Assembly: GCA_963579925.1 (NCBI GenBank)
Contig: CAUZJA010000071.1
Coordinates: forward strand, 1 to 11,994
Source of the DNA: UBA1151 sp963579925
GTDB lineage: Bacteria > Chloroflexota > Dehalococcoidia > Lucifugimonadales > Lucifugimonadaceae
Direction: 5' to 3'
Length of the DNA: 11,994 nucleotides
The notes beneath the pieces were generated by a model. The model was not told where the DNA came from, did not search any database, and saw only the letters and a program-made list of their open reading frames with translations. Of this stretch, positions 6,200-11,994 are shown piece by piece (the stretch's first letter is position 1; each line of letters starts with the position of its first letter). Made by a program: the position numbers and the translations under genes.

Positions 6200-6849
6200 G
6201 TGATCCCTGGAGTTGGACCGTGTCTCTGGCGGCCGCATACCTGCTAGGTGCCGTTCCGTTTGGCGTAATCATTGCTAAATATGTGAGCGGTGTTGACGTT
6301 CGCTCAGTCGGCAGCGGAGGCACGGGCGCTACGAACGTGGTGCGCTCCTCTGGGAAGAAAGCCGGGATCGCCACGTTACTGCTGGATGGCGGCAAAGGTG
6401 CGGTCGCGATACTTATAGCGAAACAACTGGCTGATGGACAGCCGCATCTTGTGGAAGCACTCGCCGGGATCCTGGTGATCGTAGGCCACAACTGGCCGGT
6501 GTTTACGGGCTTCAAGGGTGGCAAAGGCATTGCTGCTGGTTGGGCCGCACTGACTGTAATTTCACCGTGGGCCAGCCTCGCCGCCGCAGTAGTTGCGCTG
6601 CCCGTCGTAGGTATAAGTCGCTACGTATCGCTGGGCTCGATTGTCGGAACACTGGCCGGCCTGATCTTCCTGATCCTCCAGATTGTTGCGTTTGACTACG
6701 GCGGCCCCGGTTATTTCCTCTACATCGGTATCGGTGGATTTCTTGTGATTTGGCGGCACTCGGCCAACATCAAGCGATTGCTGAACAGTGAAGAGAACAA
6801 GCTGGGTAGGCGAGTCAAAATGCCTGATTCAGAAACGGCGCAGAGCTAG
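6196..6849 (+). CDS. plsY: Glycerol-3-phosphate acyltransferase PlsY
   Basis: An integral membrane enzyme that transfers the acyl group of acyl-phosphate to the sn-1 position of glycerol-3-phosphate, the first step of phospholipid synthesis in most bacteria. It has 217 residues with several hydrophobic segments (about 8-30, 57-77, 86-103, 112-165 as two or more spans, 173-187). Family motifs: RSVGSGGTGATNV (36-48; the usual GSGNIGATN has N to G and I to T here), DGGKG (64-68), GHNWPVFTGFKGGKG (97-111) and WRHSANIKRLLNSEENKLG (186-204). It starts inside the der stop (ATGA overlap), and its own TAG shares one base with the gpsA GTG. GpsA next door supplies its substrate. The C-terminal tail after 204 is a polar extension. 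Confidence 0.96.
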   Translation: MSDPWSWTVSLAAAYLLGAVPFGVIIAKYVSGVDVRSVGSGGTGATNVVRSSGKKAGIATLLLDGGKGAVAILIAKQLADGQPHLVEALAGILVIVGHNWPVFTGFKGGKGIAAGWAALTVISPWASLAAAVVALPVVGISRYVSLGSIVGTLAGLIFLILQIVAFDYGGPGYFLYIGIGGFLVIWRHSANIKRLLNSEENKLGRRVKMPDSETAQS

Positions 6850-7862
6850 TGTCTGGCGATTCGACAAAGGTCGGGGTGATCGGCACCACTACGTGGGGGA
6901 TGACTCTGGCGATGCTGATGGTCGGCAACGACCACTCCGTATCTATGTGGGCGCGCTCGGAAGACGAGGCTGAGCGATTCAGCAGCACTCGGACACATCC
7001 GTATCTCGCGGGTATTTCAATCCCTCCAGAAATCGTTATCGACGCTTCGATCGAGCGTGTGCTTGAGGGCGCGAATCTGGCGCTCGTAGTCGTGCCTTCC
7101 CGGTCGCTGCAACTGAATCTTGACAGCGTCGCGTCCCAGCTAGCCAATGTGCCGCTCGTGGTGAGTGCCACAAAAGGGCTTGAAGAGGGCACTGCTCGAC
7201 GCCCCTGCGAAATCATCACTTCGCGCACTGGCGATCAGGCTCAGTGCAGCGTGGGTGTTCTTTCCGGCCCAAATCTCGCGCCGGAGGTAGCCTCCGGAAA
7301 GCCCGGCTCAGCCACCGTGGCCTTCGACGATCTGACCCAGGCCAATCAGGCCCAGGAGATTCTCAATACGCAGTCGTTCCGCGTGTACGCGAGTGACGAC
7401 GTGGTTGGTGTGGAGCTTGGGGGCGGCCTAAAGAATGTCATTGCTATCGGCGCAGGGGTTATCGATGGGCTGCAGCTGGGCGATAACGCTAAGGCTGCGT
7501 TTATTGCTCGAGGGCTGGCGGAGATAACTCGTCTGGGCGTGGCGATGGGGGCACGCCCAGAGACATTTGCTGGACTGTCTGGTCTTGGTGATCTCGTGGC
7601 TTCATGCTACTCATCGATAGCCCGGAATCGGCAGGTTGGCGAGCGATTGGCGTCAGGGCAGAGTGTGCCCGATATTCTCGAAGCGATGGGGCAGGTGGCC
7701 GAGGGTGTTCACACCACCAGTGCGGCCCTGGAGATGGCCAGCCGTGTCGGCGTTGATATGCCGATCGCCGCGGCCACCGCGAAGGTGCTGTCGGGAGAAG
7801 TTGACGCTCAAACCGCGATTGCGCAGCTAATGAGCCGTGCACCGCAGGTAGAGTCCCGCTAG
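6849..7862 (+). CDS. gpsA: Glycerol-3-phosphate dehydrogenase [NAD(P)+]
   Basis: Reduces dihydroxyacetone phosphate to sn-glycerol-3-phosphate, the backbone for phospholipids and the substrate of PlsY; cytoplasmic. It has 337 residues and starts at GTG 6849, overlapping the plsY stop by one base. Visible family blocks: ATKGLE (107-112) with the catalytic-region Lys109, SGPNLAPEVASGKP (139-152), ELGGGLKNVIAIGAG (189-203) with active-site Lys195, and GLSGLGDLVASCYS followed by ARNR (about 242-260). The N-terminal dinucleotide loop reads GTTTWG (12-17) instead of the usual GxGxWG, so the middle glycine is Thr. It is the last gene of the argF-der-plsY-gpsA operon. It converges with the ASCH gene; no clear terminator hairpin is seen in the 124-bp gap. 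Confidence 0.96.
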   Translation: MSGDSTKVGVIGTTTWGMTLAMLMVGNDHSVSMWARSEDEAERFSSTRTHPYLAGISIPPEIVIDASIERVLEGANLALVVVPSRSLQLNLDSVASQLANVPLVVSATKGLEEGTARRPCEIITSRTGDQAQCSVGVLSGPNLAPEVASGKPGSATVAFDDLTQANQAQEILNTQSFRVYASDDVVGVELGGGLKNVIAIGAGVIDGLQLGDNAKAAFIARGLAEITRLGVAMGARPETFAGLSGLGDLVASCYSSIARNRQVGERLASGQSVPDILEAMGQVAEGVHTTSAALEMASRVGVDMPIAAATAKVLSGEVDAQTAIAQLMSRAPQVESR

Positions 7863-7986
7863 GCACGCCGCCACCCTTCCCAATTACATCGAGGACAGGT
7901 CGACCGGCTCAGGTAGAGATCGAAGAGTGATGGGCAATTGAATGAGTGCTCTACGCCTTCAAGATATCCCGCTGCGTCCGCACGCG

Positions 7987-8478
7987 CTAGTCGGCATCAG
8001 TGACCCGTAGCTGTTCCGCAAAAACTAGCCGGAAACGTTCACAGATCATCGGAATGTCGGGCGTTGGGTCACGGTTGAGCGCTGTGCATTCTGCCTCGAT
8101 CCATGACCAATAGAAGGATCGCCAATTTTCGAGCGTTCCGTTCCACTCACCACCTGCTCTGGCAAATTCTGCATCGACCTCATTGAACGGAACGATATCG
8201 AAAGAAGTGGTTTCTATGATCCCCATCGGCTCTTCATAACCATCGTGGAAGATACTGAAACTCCCGACTTCGGGGGGAGTTTCTTGAGCAGCCTCCCTGC
8301 GCCACAAAATGTTACCCGCGGCGGTTTTCATGCCCGAAAGAACCAAATCTCCTACCGGTCTGCCATGTTCGGGTTTGGTTCCGAAATAGAAGAATCCCAG
8401 ATAGGTATCGGGGAGTGAATTGAGCGGAGGCAGCGACTGGACAAATTGGTTCCAGTAGCGGTCGGCATTGATCACCAT
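7987..8478 (-). CDS. ASCH-domain protein
   Basis: 163 residues that match the small ASCH-domain (PUA-like fold) family. The block FGTKPEHGRPVGDLVLSGMKTAAGNILW (about 32-59) corresponds to the family's 'FGD...A..L..LVL.G.K.AT.S..W', and GYEEPMGIIETTSFDIVPFNEVDAEFARAGGEWNGTLENWRSFYWSWIE (about 80-128) to the second half. Proteins of this fold bind RNA or nucleotides, and a few cleave RNA or hydrolyse modified nucleosides; no specific role can be assigned. No clear Shine-Dalgarno precedes the ATG at 8478. A TATCAT hexamer lies 10 nt upstream of it, so the message could be nearly leaderless. It is a single-gene unit converging with gpsA. The middle of the family motif (LVLSGMKTAAGN) has a Thr-Ala-Ala where many members have AT-S. 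Confidence 0.75.
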   Translation of the reverse strand: MVINADRYWNQFVQSLPPLNSLPDTYLGFFYFGTKPEHGRPVGDLVLSGMKTAAGNILWRREAAQETPPEVGSFSIFHDGYEEPMGIIETTSFDIVPFNEVDAEFARAGGEWNGTLENWRSFYWSWIEAECTALNRDPTPDIPMICERFRLVFAEQLRVTDAD

Positions 8479-8612
8479 AGCGCGGGGGATGATACGCGAA
8501 GTGAGGTGTGTGCGCGTTGTTCAGTGGACTTTGACGATCTGCTCCAACGTGACCGCAATAGGGTTAATTGCGCAAGAGGCATTAGGATGGCTACAGTGGC
8601 TGGCGAATGTCG

Positions 8613-8838
8613 CATCCCCACGGCCTTGCCGCCAGTGCCAGCTTTGCTGTCTTTCCGGAATCGGAGGCTTTGCGGAAGTGTCCGGAGTCCAGGCACGAAA
8701 CTCGCATATTCCCGTAACCCTGACTATTGAGAGGGAGCGGCTATTCGTGAGTGGCCATTGGCAGAAGTATCATCCCGGATGCCGAAGCGGCTCCGGGATG
8801 ATACGGCGAAGCCCGTACTGGCGGCAAGGCCGCTGGAT
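8613..8838. repeat. Two REP-like repeats in inverted orientation (BIME-like)
   Basis: CGGCCTTGCCGCCAGT at 8621-8636 is repeated exactly, inverted, as ACTGGCGGCAAGGCCG at 8817-8832. Both arms are flanked on the outside by CATCC / GGATG. Inward from these arms the similarity continues in degenerate form (GCTTTGC versus GCTTCGC, TTTCCGGA versus ATCCCGGA, CGGAGGCTTTGCGG versus CGGAGCCGCTTCGG), so each arm is a diverged copy of one repeat unit of about 65-75 bp. The spacer of about 75-90 bp is not repeated. The layout resembles a bacterial interspersed mosaic element. Confidence 0.55.
8767..8804. repeat. Perfect 13-bp hairpin within the right REP-like copy
   Basis: GTATCATCCCGGA (8767-8779) pairs with TCCGGGATGATAC (8792-8804). 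The 12-nt loop can itself form GCCG-AAG-CGGC. It lies about 70 bp after the rsmE stop on the minus strand, where it could end or protect the hrcA-dnaJ-prmA-rsmE message. No T-run follows on that strand. Confidence 0.75.
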
Positions 8839-8871
8839 GACAACGCTAGAGATGCGCTTGTGTGGTGGCCG

Positions 8872-9600
8872 CTACCGTGGGTCCATGTCTCCGAAATGCG
8901 CCAGCGTCATCGTTAGCGCTGCGATGCTAGCCGTTTCAGCTCTCATGATGCGCGGGCCGATGCCTGCGAGCGCCAGTCCTGCTGATTTAGCGGCCTCGAC
9001 TTCGTCTGCTCTGTAGCCGCCTTCAGGCCCGATGAACAGGCTCAAGTCTGTGCCGTCATGTTGCGTGAGCGCGTCCCGCAAAGACAGTCGGTCTTCAGCC
9101 TCCCACAGGAGAATGCCTGACGCACCTACCTCTGCAACAGCATTGGTGAACTCCACCGTGTCACCAAGTTCCGGCACCTGAGTGCGTCCCGACTGCTCAA
9201 CAGCCTCAGCCATCACCCGCCGCCAGCGGTCTGCGCGGTTGTCGGAAGGTGGCCTGGCGTTGGTGTATGCCGAGATGAACGGCACAACACGGCGCACCCC
9301 AAGCTCGGTTGCCTTCTGCAGCATGAACTCGAACCGATCGTACTTGATGAGTGCGGCGTAGAGCGTTACCTGAGCCTCTGGCTCTGGGTTGCTCTCAACG
9401 ATAAACATGGCGTGGGCTACAGACTGTTTCGGGTCGACGCGAGTGAGGCTCGCCGTCCATTCACCACCACTCCCATTCAGCAGACCGACCTCGTCGCCCT
9501 CGTGAAGCCGAAGAACTCTGGAGATCTGATGCGAGACGTCAGCGGGCAGGGTGATGTCCTCACCGATTGCCGGCGTCTCAGGGACTATGAACCTGTGCAT
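8872..9600 (-). CDS. rsmE: 16S rRNA (uracil-1498-N3)-methyltransferase RsmE
   Basis: Methylates N3 of U1498 in 16S rRNA using S-adenosylmethionine; cytoplasmic SPOUT-class enzyme. It has 242 residues. The N-terminal PUA-like domain (about 1-70) begins MHRFIVPE and contains SHQISRVLRLHEGDEVGLLNGSG. The SPOUT domain follows with KYDRFEFMLQKATELGV, the AEQSGR-like motif as AVEQSGRTQVPEL, IGPEGGYRADEVEAAK (near 189-204) and GIGPRIMRAETASIAAL near the end; the usual 'LG.RILR.ETA' has Pro and Met variants here. It starts 2 nt after the prmA stop, so it is translationally coupled to it. It is the last gene of the operon and is followed by REP-like hairpins. Confidence 0.95.
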   Translation of the reverse strand: MHRFIVPETPAIGEDITLPADVSHQISRVLRLHEGDEVGLLNGSGGEWTASLTRVDPKQSVAHAMFIVESNPEPEAQVTLYAALIKYDRFEFMLQKATELGVRRVVPFISAYTNARPPSDNRADRWRRVMAEAVEQSGRTQVPELGDTVEFTNAVAEVGASGILLWEAEDRLSLRDALTQHDGTDLSLFIGPEGGYRADEVEAAKSAGLALAGIGPRIMRAETASIAALTMTLAHFGDMDPR

Positions 9601-9602
9601 GG

Positions 9603-10520
9603 CTACTTGCTTCGGGTTGCGACGACTGCCATCCAGTCGCCACTCTGCTGCACCTTAGTAAATTCGAAACCCTGGGCTTCGTAGACCTCTTGGACCTCGG
9701 ATAGTCGTTCTGCCATGAAGCCTGAGAGGATCAACTGCCCGGACTCGCTGGCAGCGCGGGTGAGCTCAGGAGATAGCTCGATAACGATCTTGCTGGATAT
9801 GTTGGCGAACACCAGATCAAACTCACCGTCGGCCGCGATTTCGCCCGGGTGGCTTTCGATTACAACTTTAGCCCGATCACCCACACCCGCTCGGGCCAGG
9901 TTTTCGAGGCTCGCGTCGATAGCTTCCTGCTCAACGTCCAGCCCAAGTGACGATTCCGCGCCGCACAGTAATGCAGCGATCGAAAGGATTCCTGAGCCGC
10001 ATCCTACGTCCAGAACTTTCTCTCCACCGGTGACCACTTCTTCAATCATCTGGAGACAGGTTCGCGTGGTAGGGTGCTGTCCGGTTCCGAAGGCCATGCC
10101 GGGTTCAAGTGGGATGTGAATCTCCCCGGGGCTGGGCTTCTCTTTGGAGTTGGCTGGCGCAATGAAGAGTCGTTTGCCCACGCGGATTGGCTCGAAGACC
10201 TGTTTCCGCCAGTCCTCTTCCGCCACTTCACCGATTTTCAGCTCCGGCAATTGGTAGAGATGAGAGATGAGGCGGAGCCCAACTTCTATCTGAGTGATCC
10301 TATCGCCTGTGGTGTCATCGTTGCTGAGGTAGCCGCGGACCATGACAGGCGTGTTAGGGTCCGGTGACTCGCCCTCATCAGGGTTATAGCCGCCACTCTC
10401 CTCAATCGCCACACCGCCGTCTGCGTGTCGGCCAAACAGCGCGTAAAGCGTCTCCGCATATTCACCCGGCGCGTCGATACTGATCTCAGTCCAGACGCTG
10501 CCAGGGTTGGGATCTGGCAC
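9603..10520 (-). CDS. prmA: Ribosomal protein L11 methyltransferase
   Basis: Methylates ribosomal protein L11 using S-adenosylmethionine; cytoplasmic. It has 305 residues, the usual size. The N-terminal substrate-recognition domain begins at WTEISI (about residue 10). The linker carries EDWRKQVFEPIRVGKRLFIAP (about 102-122). The class-I methyltransferase domain has GTGQHPTTRTCL (145-156), DVGCGSGILSIAA (171-183), GLDVEQEAI (193-201) and LVFANI (236-241), all characteristic of PrmA. The start is GTG at 10520, directly after the dnaJ TAA with no gap; no ATG lies between it and the first conserved residues. Residues 44-56 form an acidic, Pro-rich insertion. Confidence 0.95.
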   Translation of the reverse strand: MPDPNPGSVWTEISIDAPGEYAETLYALFGRHADGGVAIEESGGYNPDEGESPDPNTPVMVRGYLSNDDTTGDRITQIEVGLRLISHLYQLPELKIGEVAEEDWRKQVFEPIRVGKRLFIAPANSKEKPSPGEIHIPLEPGMAFGTGQHPTTRTCLQMIEEVVTGGEKVLDVGCGSGILSIAALLCGAESSLGLDVEQEAIDASLENLARAGVGDRAKVVIESHPGEIAADGEFDLVFANISSKIVIELSPELTRAASESGQLILSGFMAERLSEVQEVYEAQGFEFTKVQQSGDWMAVVATRSK

Positions 10521-11630
10521 TTAGTGAGGCTCGCCGGAAATCTTGTCTTTGATCTTCCCAAAGATGCCGGAGTCATCATCGCTTGAGAAAGATTCATTCA
10601 ACTCTTCAAGCAACTCACGCTGCCGTCCTGAGAGCTTGGTAGGAGTCTTGACGATGATCTCTACGATCTCGTCGCCACGCCGACCCGAATTGACGTCTGC
10701 GATGCCCTCATTCTTGATCCGGAAGGGGCGACCAGACTGAGTTCCTGGCGGTATTTTGAGTTCCGTAGTTCCCTGAAGAGTGCGAATATCTACGGTTGCG
10801 CCAAGAGACGCCTCTGCCAGGTTGATCTCTTTCTCAACGATTACGTTGTTGCCAGAGCGCTTGAAATAGTCGTGTTCATGAACGGTGAGATAGACGTACA
10901 GATCACCCGCAGGTGCGCCAGGCTCACCCGCCTCACCTTCGCCACGAATCCGCATACGAGTGCCATTGTCGACGCCGGCCGGAATGTTGACAGAGATACT
11001 GCGCTTGTTGCGCAGACGACCCTGGCCGCGGCACTGATTGCATGGTGTTCGGACTGTCTTGCCATCGCCATTGCATGTGCTGCAAGCGGTGACCTGTTGG
11101 AACTGTCCAAAGATGTTCTTCTGGACGCGTTTGACCTGCCCAGAGCCCCCGCACGTTGAGCAGCGCTCAACCTCGGTACCCGGCTCTGCCCGTGTGCCAC
11201 TGCACCGCTCGCACGACTCAATACGCTCCATGGTGATGGACTCTTCGGCGCCGAACGCCGCCGATTCAAACTCGATCGCAACTTCGTACTCGAGATCGCG
11301 GCCAGCGCGAGGGCCTGTCCTGCCTGATCCGCCGAAGAAGGCATCGAAAATATCGCCGACTCCACCAAAGCCTTCAAAGCCAGAAAAGCCCTGTCCGCTA
11401 CCGTTCTGCACGCCAGCGTGACCGTGACGGTCATAGGCAGCTCGTTGTTCGGTGTCACTGAGGATCTGATACGCCTCAGCAACTTCCTTGAACTTGTCAC
11501 TCGCGTCCGGTTCTTTGTTCCGGTCAGGGTGATACTTGAGCGCCTGTTGACGGTACGCCTTCTTGATCTCCTCAGGAGTGGCAGAGCGCGCCACGCCAAG
11601 GACATCGTAGTAGTCGGCTTTAGTTGCCAT
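10521..11630 (-). CDS. dnaJ: Chaperone protein DnaJ
   Basis: Hsp40 co-chaperone that delivers substrates to DnaK and stimulates its ATPase; cytoplasmic. It has 369 residues, typical for full-length type-I DnaJ. The J domain (about 5-70) has HPD at 34-36. A Gly/Phe-rich stretch runs from about 72 to 105. The zinc domain has four CxxC modules: CERCSGTR (140-147), CSTCGGSG (157-164), CSTCNGDG (183-190) and CNQCRGQG (197-204). All eight cysteines are present, but the last Gly of module one is Arg. The C-terminal peptide-binding region contains IPAGVDNGTRMRIRGEGEAG. It lies 110 bp after hrcA, with a possible own promoter at about 11705. It is joined without gap to prmA. No strong Shine-Dalgarno is seen upstream of the ATG at 11630. 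Confidence 0.97.
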   Translation of the reverse strand: MATKADYYDVLGVARSATPEEIKKAYRQQALKYHPDRNKEPDASDKFKEVAEAYQILSDTEQRAAYDRHGHAGVQNGSGQGFSGFEGFGGVGDIFDAFFGGSGRTGPRAGRDLEYEVAIEFESAAFGAEESITMERIESCERCSGTRAEPGTEVERCSTCGGSGQVKRVQKNIFGQFQQVTACSTCNGDGKTVRTPCNQCRGQGRLRNKRSISVNIPAGVDNGTRMRIRGEGEAGEPGAPAGDLYVYLTVHEHDYFKRSGNNVIVEKEINLAEASLGATVDIRTLQGTTELKIPPGTQSGRPFRIKNEGIADVNSGRRGDEIVEIIVKTPTKLSGRQRELLEELNESFSSDDDSGIFGKIKDKISGEPH

Positions 11631-11696
11631 ATGAGTTAAAAATACCGTCCGGTGAAGTTGCTAATGCTGTCATCTGCCAGCCCAAAAAAGAGTCCT

Positions 11697-11714
11697 AACC
11701 TCTAATTATAGGTT
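11697..11714 (-). promoter_or_regulatory. Possible dnaJ promoter: perfect -10 TATAAT inside an 18-bp near-palindrome
   Basis: On the minus strand, TATAAT occupies 11710-11705, about 75 nt upstream of the dnaJ ATG. The hexamer 17 nt further upstream is only a weak -35 (CTTTTT). The -10 sits inside AACCTCTAATTATAGGTT, an inverted repeat with 16 of 18 symmetric bases, which could be an operator that blocks RNA polymerase. It bears no resemblance to the CIRCE element bound by HrcA. Confidence 0.35.
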
Positions 11715-11740
11715 TTGAGGCAACAGAAAAAAGGGGTTTC

Positions 11741-11994
11741 CTACGCGAATGCGACCGGCTCGGACAAATCTGTCATCAGATTGGCGGTGTGATGAACAAC
11801 CGGCATAGCAAATTCGTACCGGAGCCGCTTGGGCCCAACGATGCCCACCGTGCCCAGGGTTTCCCCCCTCGCTCCATATCGACAGACGATCACGCTGAAT
11901 TCGCTCAAGGGGCCGTGTTCCATCTCGGATCCAATGAATACCCCAACGCTCCCATCATCCGGAGCGCTGGCTGCCAGGTCAGATATGGGCGCTT
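11741..11994 (-). CDS. hrcA: Heat-inducible transcription repressor HrcA, C-terminal part (5' end outside window)
   Basis: The last 83 residues of a protein that continues past the right edge. The frame shows the HrcA C-terminal pattern: GVFIGSEMEHGPLSEFSVIVCRY, then LGTVGIVGPKRLRYEFAMPVVHHTANLM, matching the family's 'IG.E......SVV...Y....G.IGPTRM.Y...I..V......L'. HrcA represses heat-shock genes by binding CIRCE operators. Its place directly before dnaJ on the same strand supports the call. The promoter and any CIRCE site would lie beyond the window. PKRL replaces the usual PTRM. Confidence 0.85.
   Translation of the reverse strand, partial: APISDLAASAPDDGSVGVFIGSEMEHGPLSEFSVIVCRYGARGETLGTVGIVGPKRLRYEFAMPVVHHTANLMTDLSEPVAFA

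Larger units (their letters stand above)
8479..8871. other. Non-coding region between rsmE 3' end and ASCH gene 5' end
   Basis: Both flanking genes are on the minus strand. About 390 bp hold two REP-like repeats in inverted orientation and a perfect 13-bp hairpin (described separately), plus the presumed ASCH promoter near 8480-8500. A long plus-strand frame across the region reads through the palindromes, has a Cys/Arg-rich composition and no recognisable domain, and runs antisense into rsmE. It is taken as spurious. Confidence 0.6.

Noticed and set aside
7863..7986. Terminator or small gene between gpsA and the ASCH gene
   Set aside because: Only a short GGTCGACC palindrome and a chance AGGTAGAG repeat; no stem with a T-run and no supported frame.
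8446..9016. Long plus-strand open frames (up to 182 codons) across the rsmE-ASCH gap
   Set aside because: They run through inverted repeats, overlap rsmE and the ASCH gene antisense, and have no recognisable domain or Shine-Dalgarno.
11726..11732. T-run after the hrcA stop (minus strand CCCCTTTTTT) as an intrinsic terminator
   Set aside because: No GC-rich stem lies before the T-run.
11631..11740. CIRCE operator before dnaJ
   Set aside because: Only a TTAGCA half-match near 11665-11675 and no inverted GAGTGCTAA partner at 9-nt spacing.
1..11994. tRNA, rRNA, CRISPR array or transposase genes
   Set aside because: No cloverleaf, direct-repeat array or transposase motif was recognised on either strand.

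Overview
The window reads as bacterial chromosome of medium-high GC with tightly packed housekeeping operons. Gene order (argF-der-plsY-gpsA on the plus strand; hrcA-dnaJ-prmA-rsmE on the minus strand), non-classical residues in GpsA and OTC, and many short palindromic repeats between genes would fit a Chloroflexota (Dehalococcoidia/SAR202-like) genome. That placement is inference from gene content and was not tested by phylogeny.

Left end (1-1049, plus strand): the C-terminal part of a LicD/fukutin-type phosphotransferase carrying an extra beta-sandwich domain, then a small cytidylyltransferase of the ethanolamine-phosphate / glycerol-3-phosphate type. Together they look like a 'make CDP-X, then transfer phospho-X to a surface glycan' module. 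The second gene appears to start at ATT behind a strong Shine-Dalgarno. A perfect 14-bp-stem palindrome sits on the stop codon of the first gene and creates a misleading ATG.

1050-1321 is a non-coding gap between convergent genes. It is filled with hairpins and a roughly 109-bp MITE-like inverted-repeat element. Then come two minus-strand genes (read 3754 to 1322): a neutral-ceramidase-N-domain protein followed 9 bp later by an AraD1/GguC-type fumarylacetoacetase-fold enzyme. This is probably a small catabolic operon of uncertain substrate.

3885-7862 (plus) is a compact operon: ornithine carbamoyltransferase, the ribosome-assembly GTPase Der, and the two glycerolipid enzymes PlsY and GpsA. 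PlsY uses the glycerol-3-phosphate made by GpsA. The joins are 5 bp, a 4-bp overlap and a 1-bp overlap. An ASCH-domain protein (minus) converges on gpsA.

8479-8871 is non-coding. It holds two diverged REP-like repeats in inverted orientation, forming a BIME-like structure behind rsmE. The right end (minus strand) is the 3' end of hrcA, then dnaJ, prmA and rsmE: heat-shock control, chaperone, and two translation-apparatus methyltransferases. dnaJ follows hrcA directly, without grpE or dnaK between them. The hrcA-dnaJ gap has a perfect TATAAT embedded in a palindrome.

No tRNA, rRNA, CRISPR array, transposase or phage gene was seen. The best candidates for something new are the LicD/beta-sandwich plus cytidylyltransferase pair with its ATT start, and the palindromic elements.
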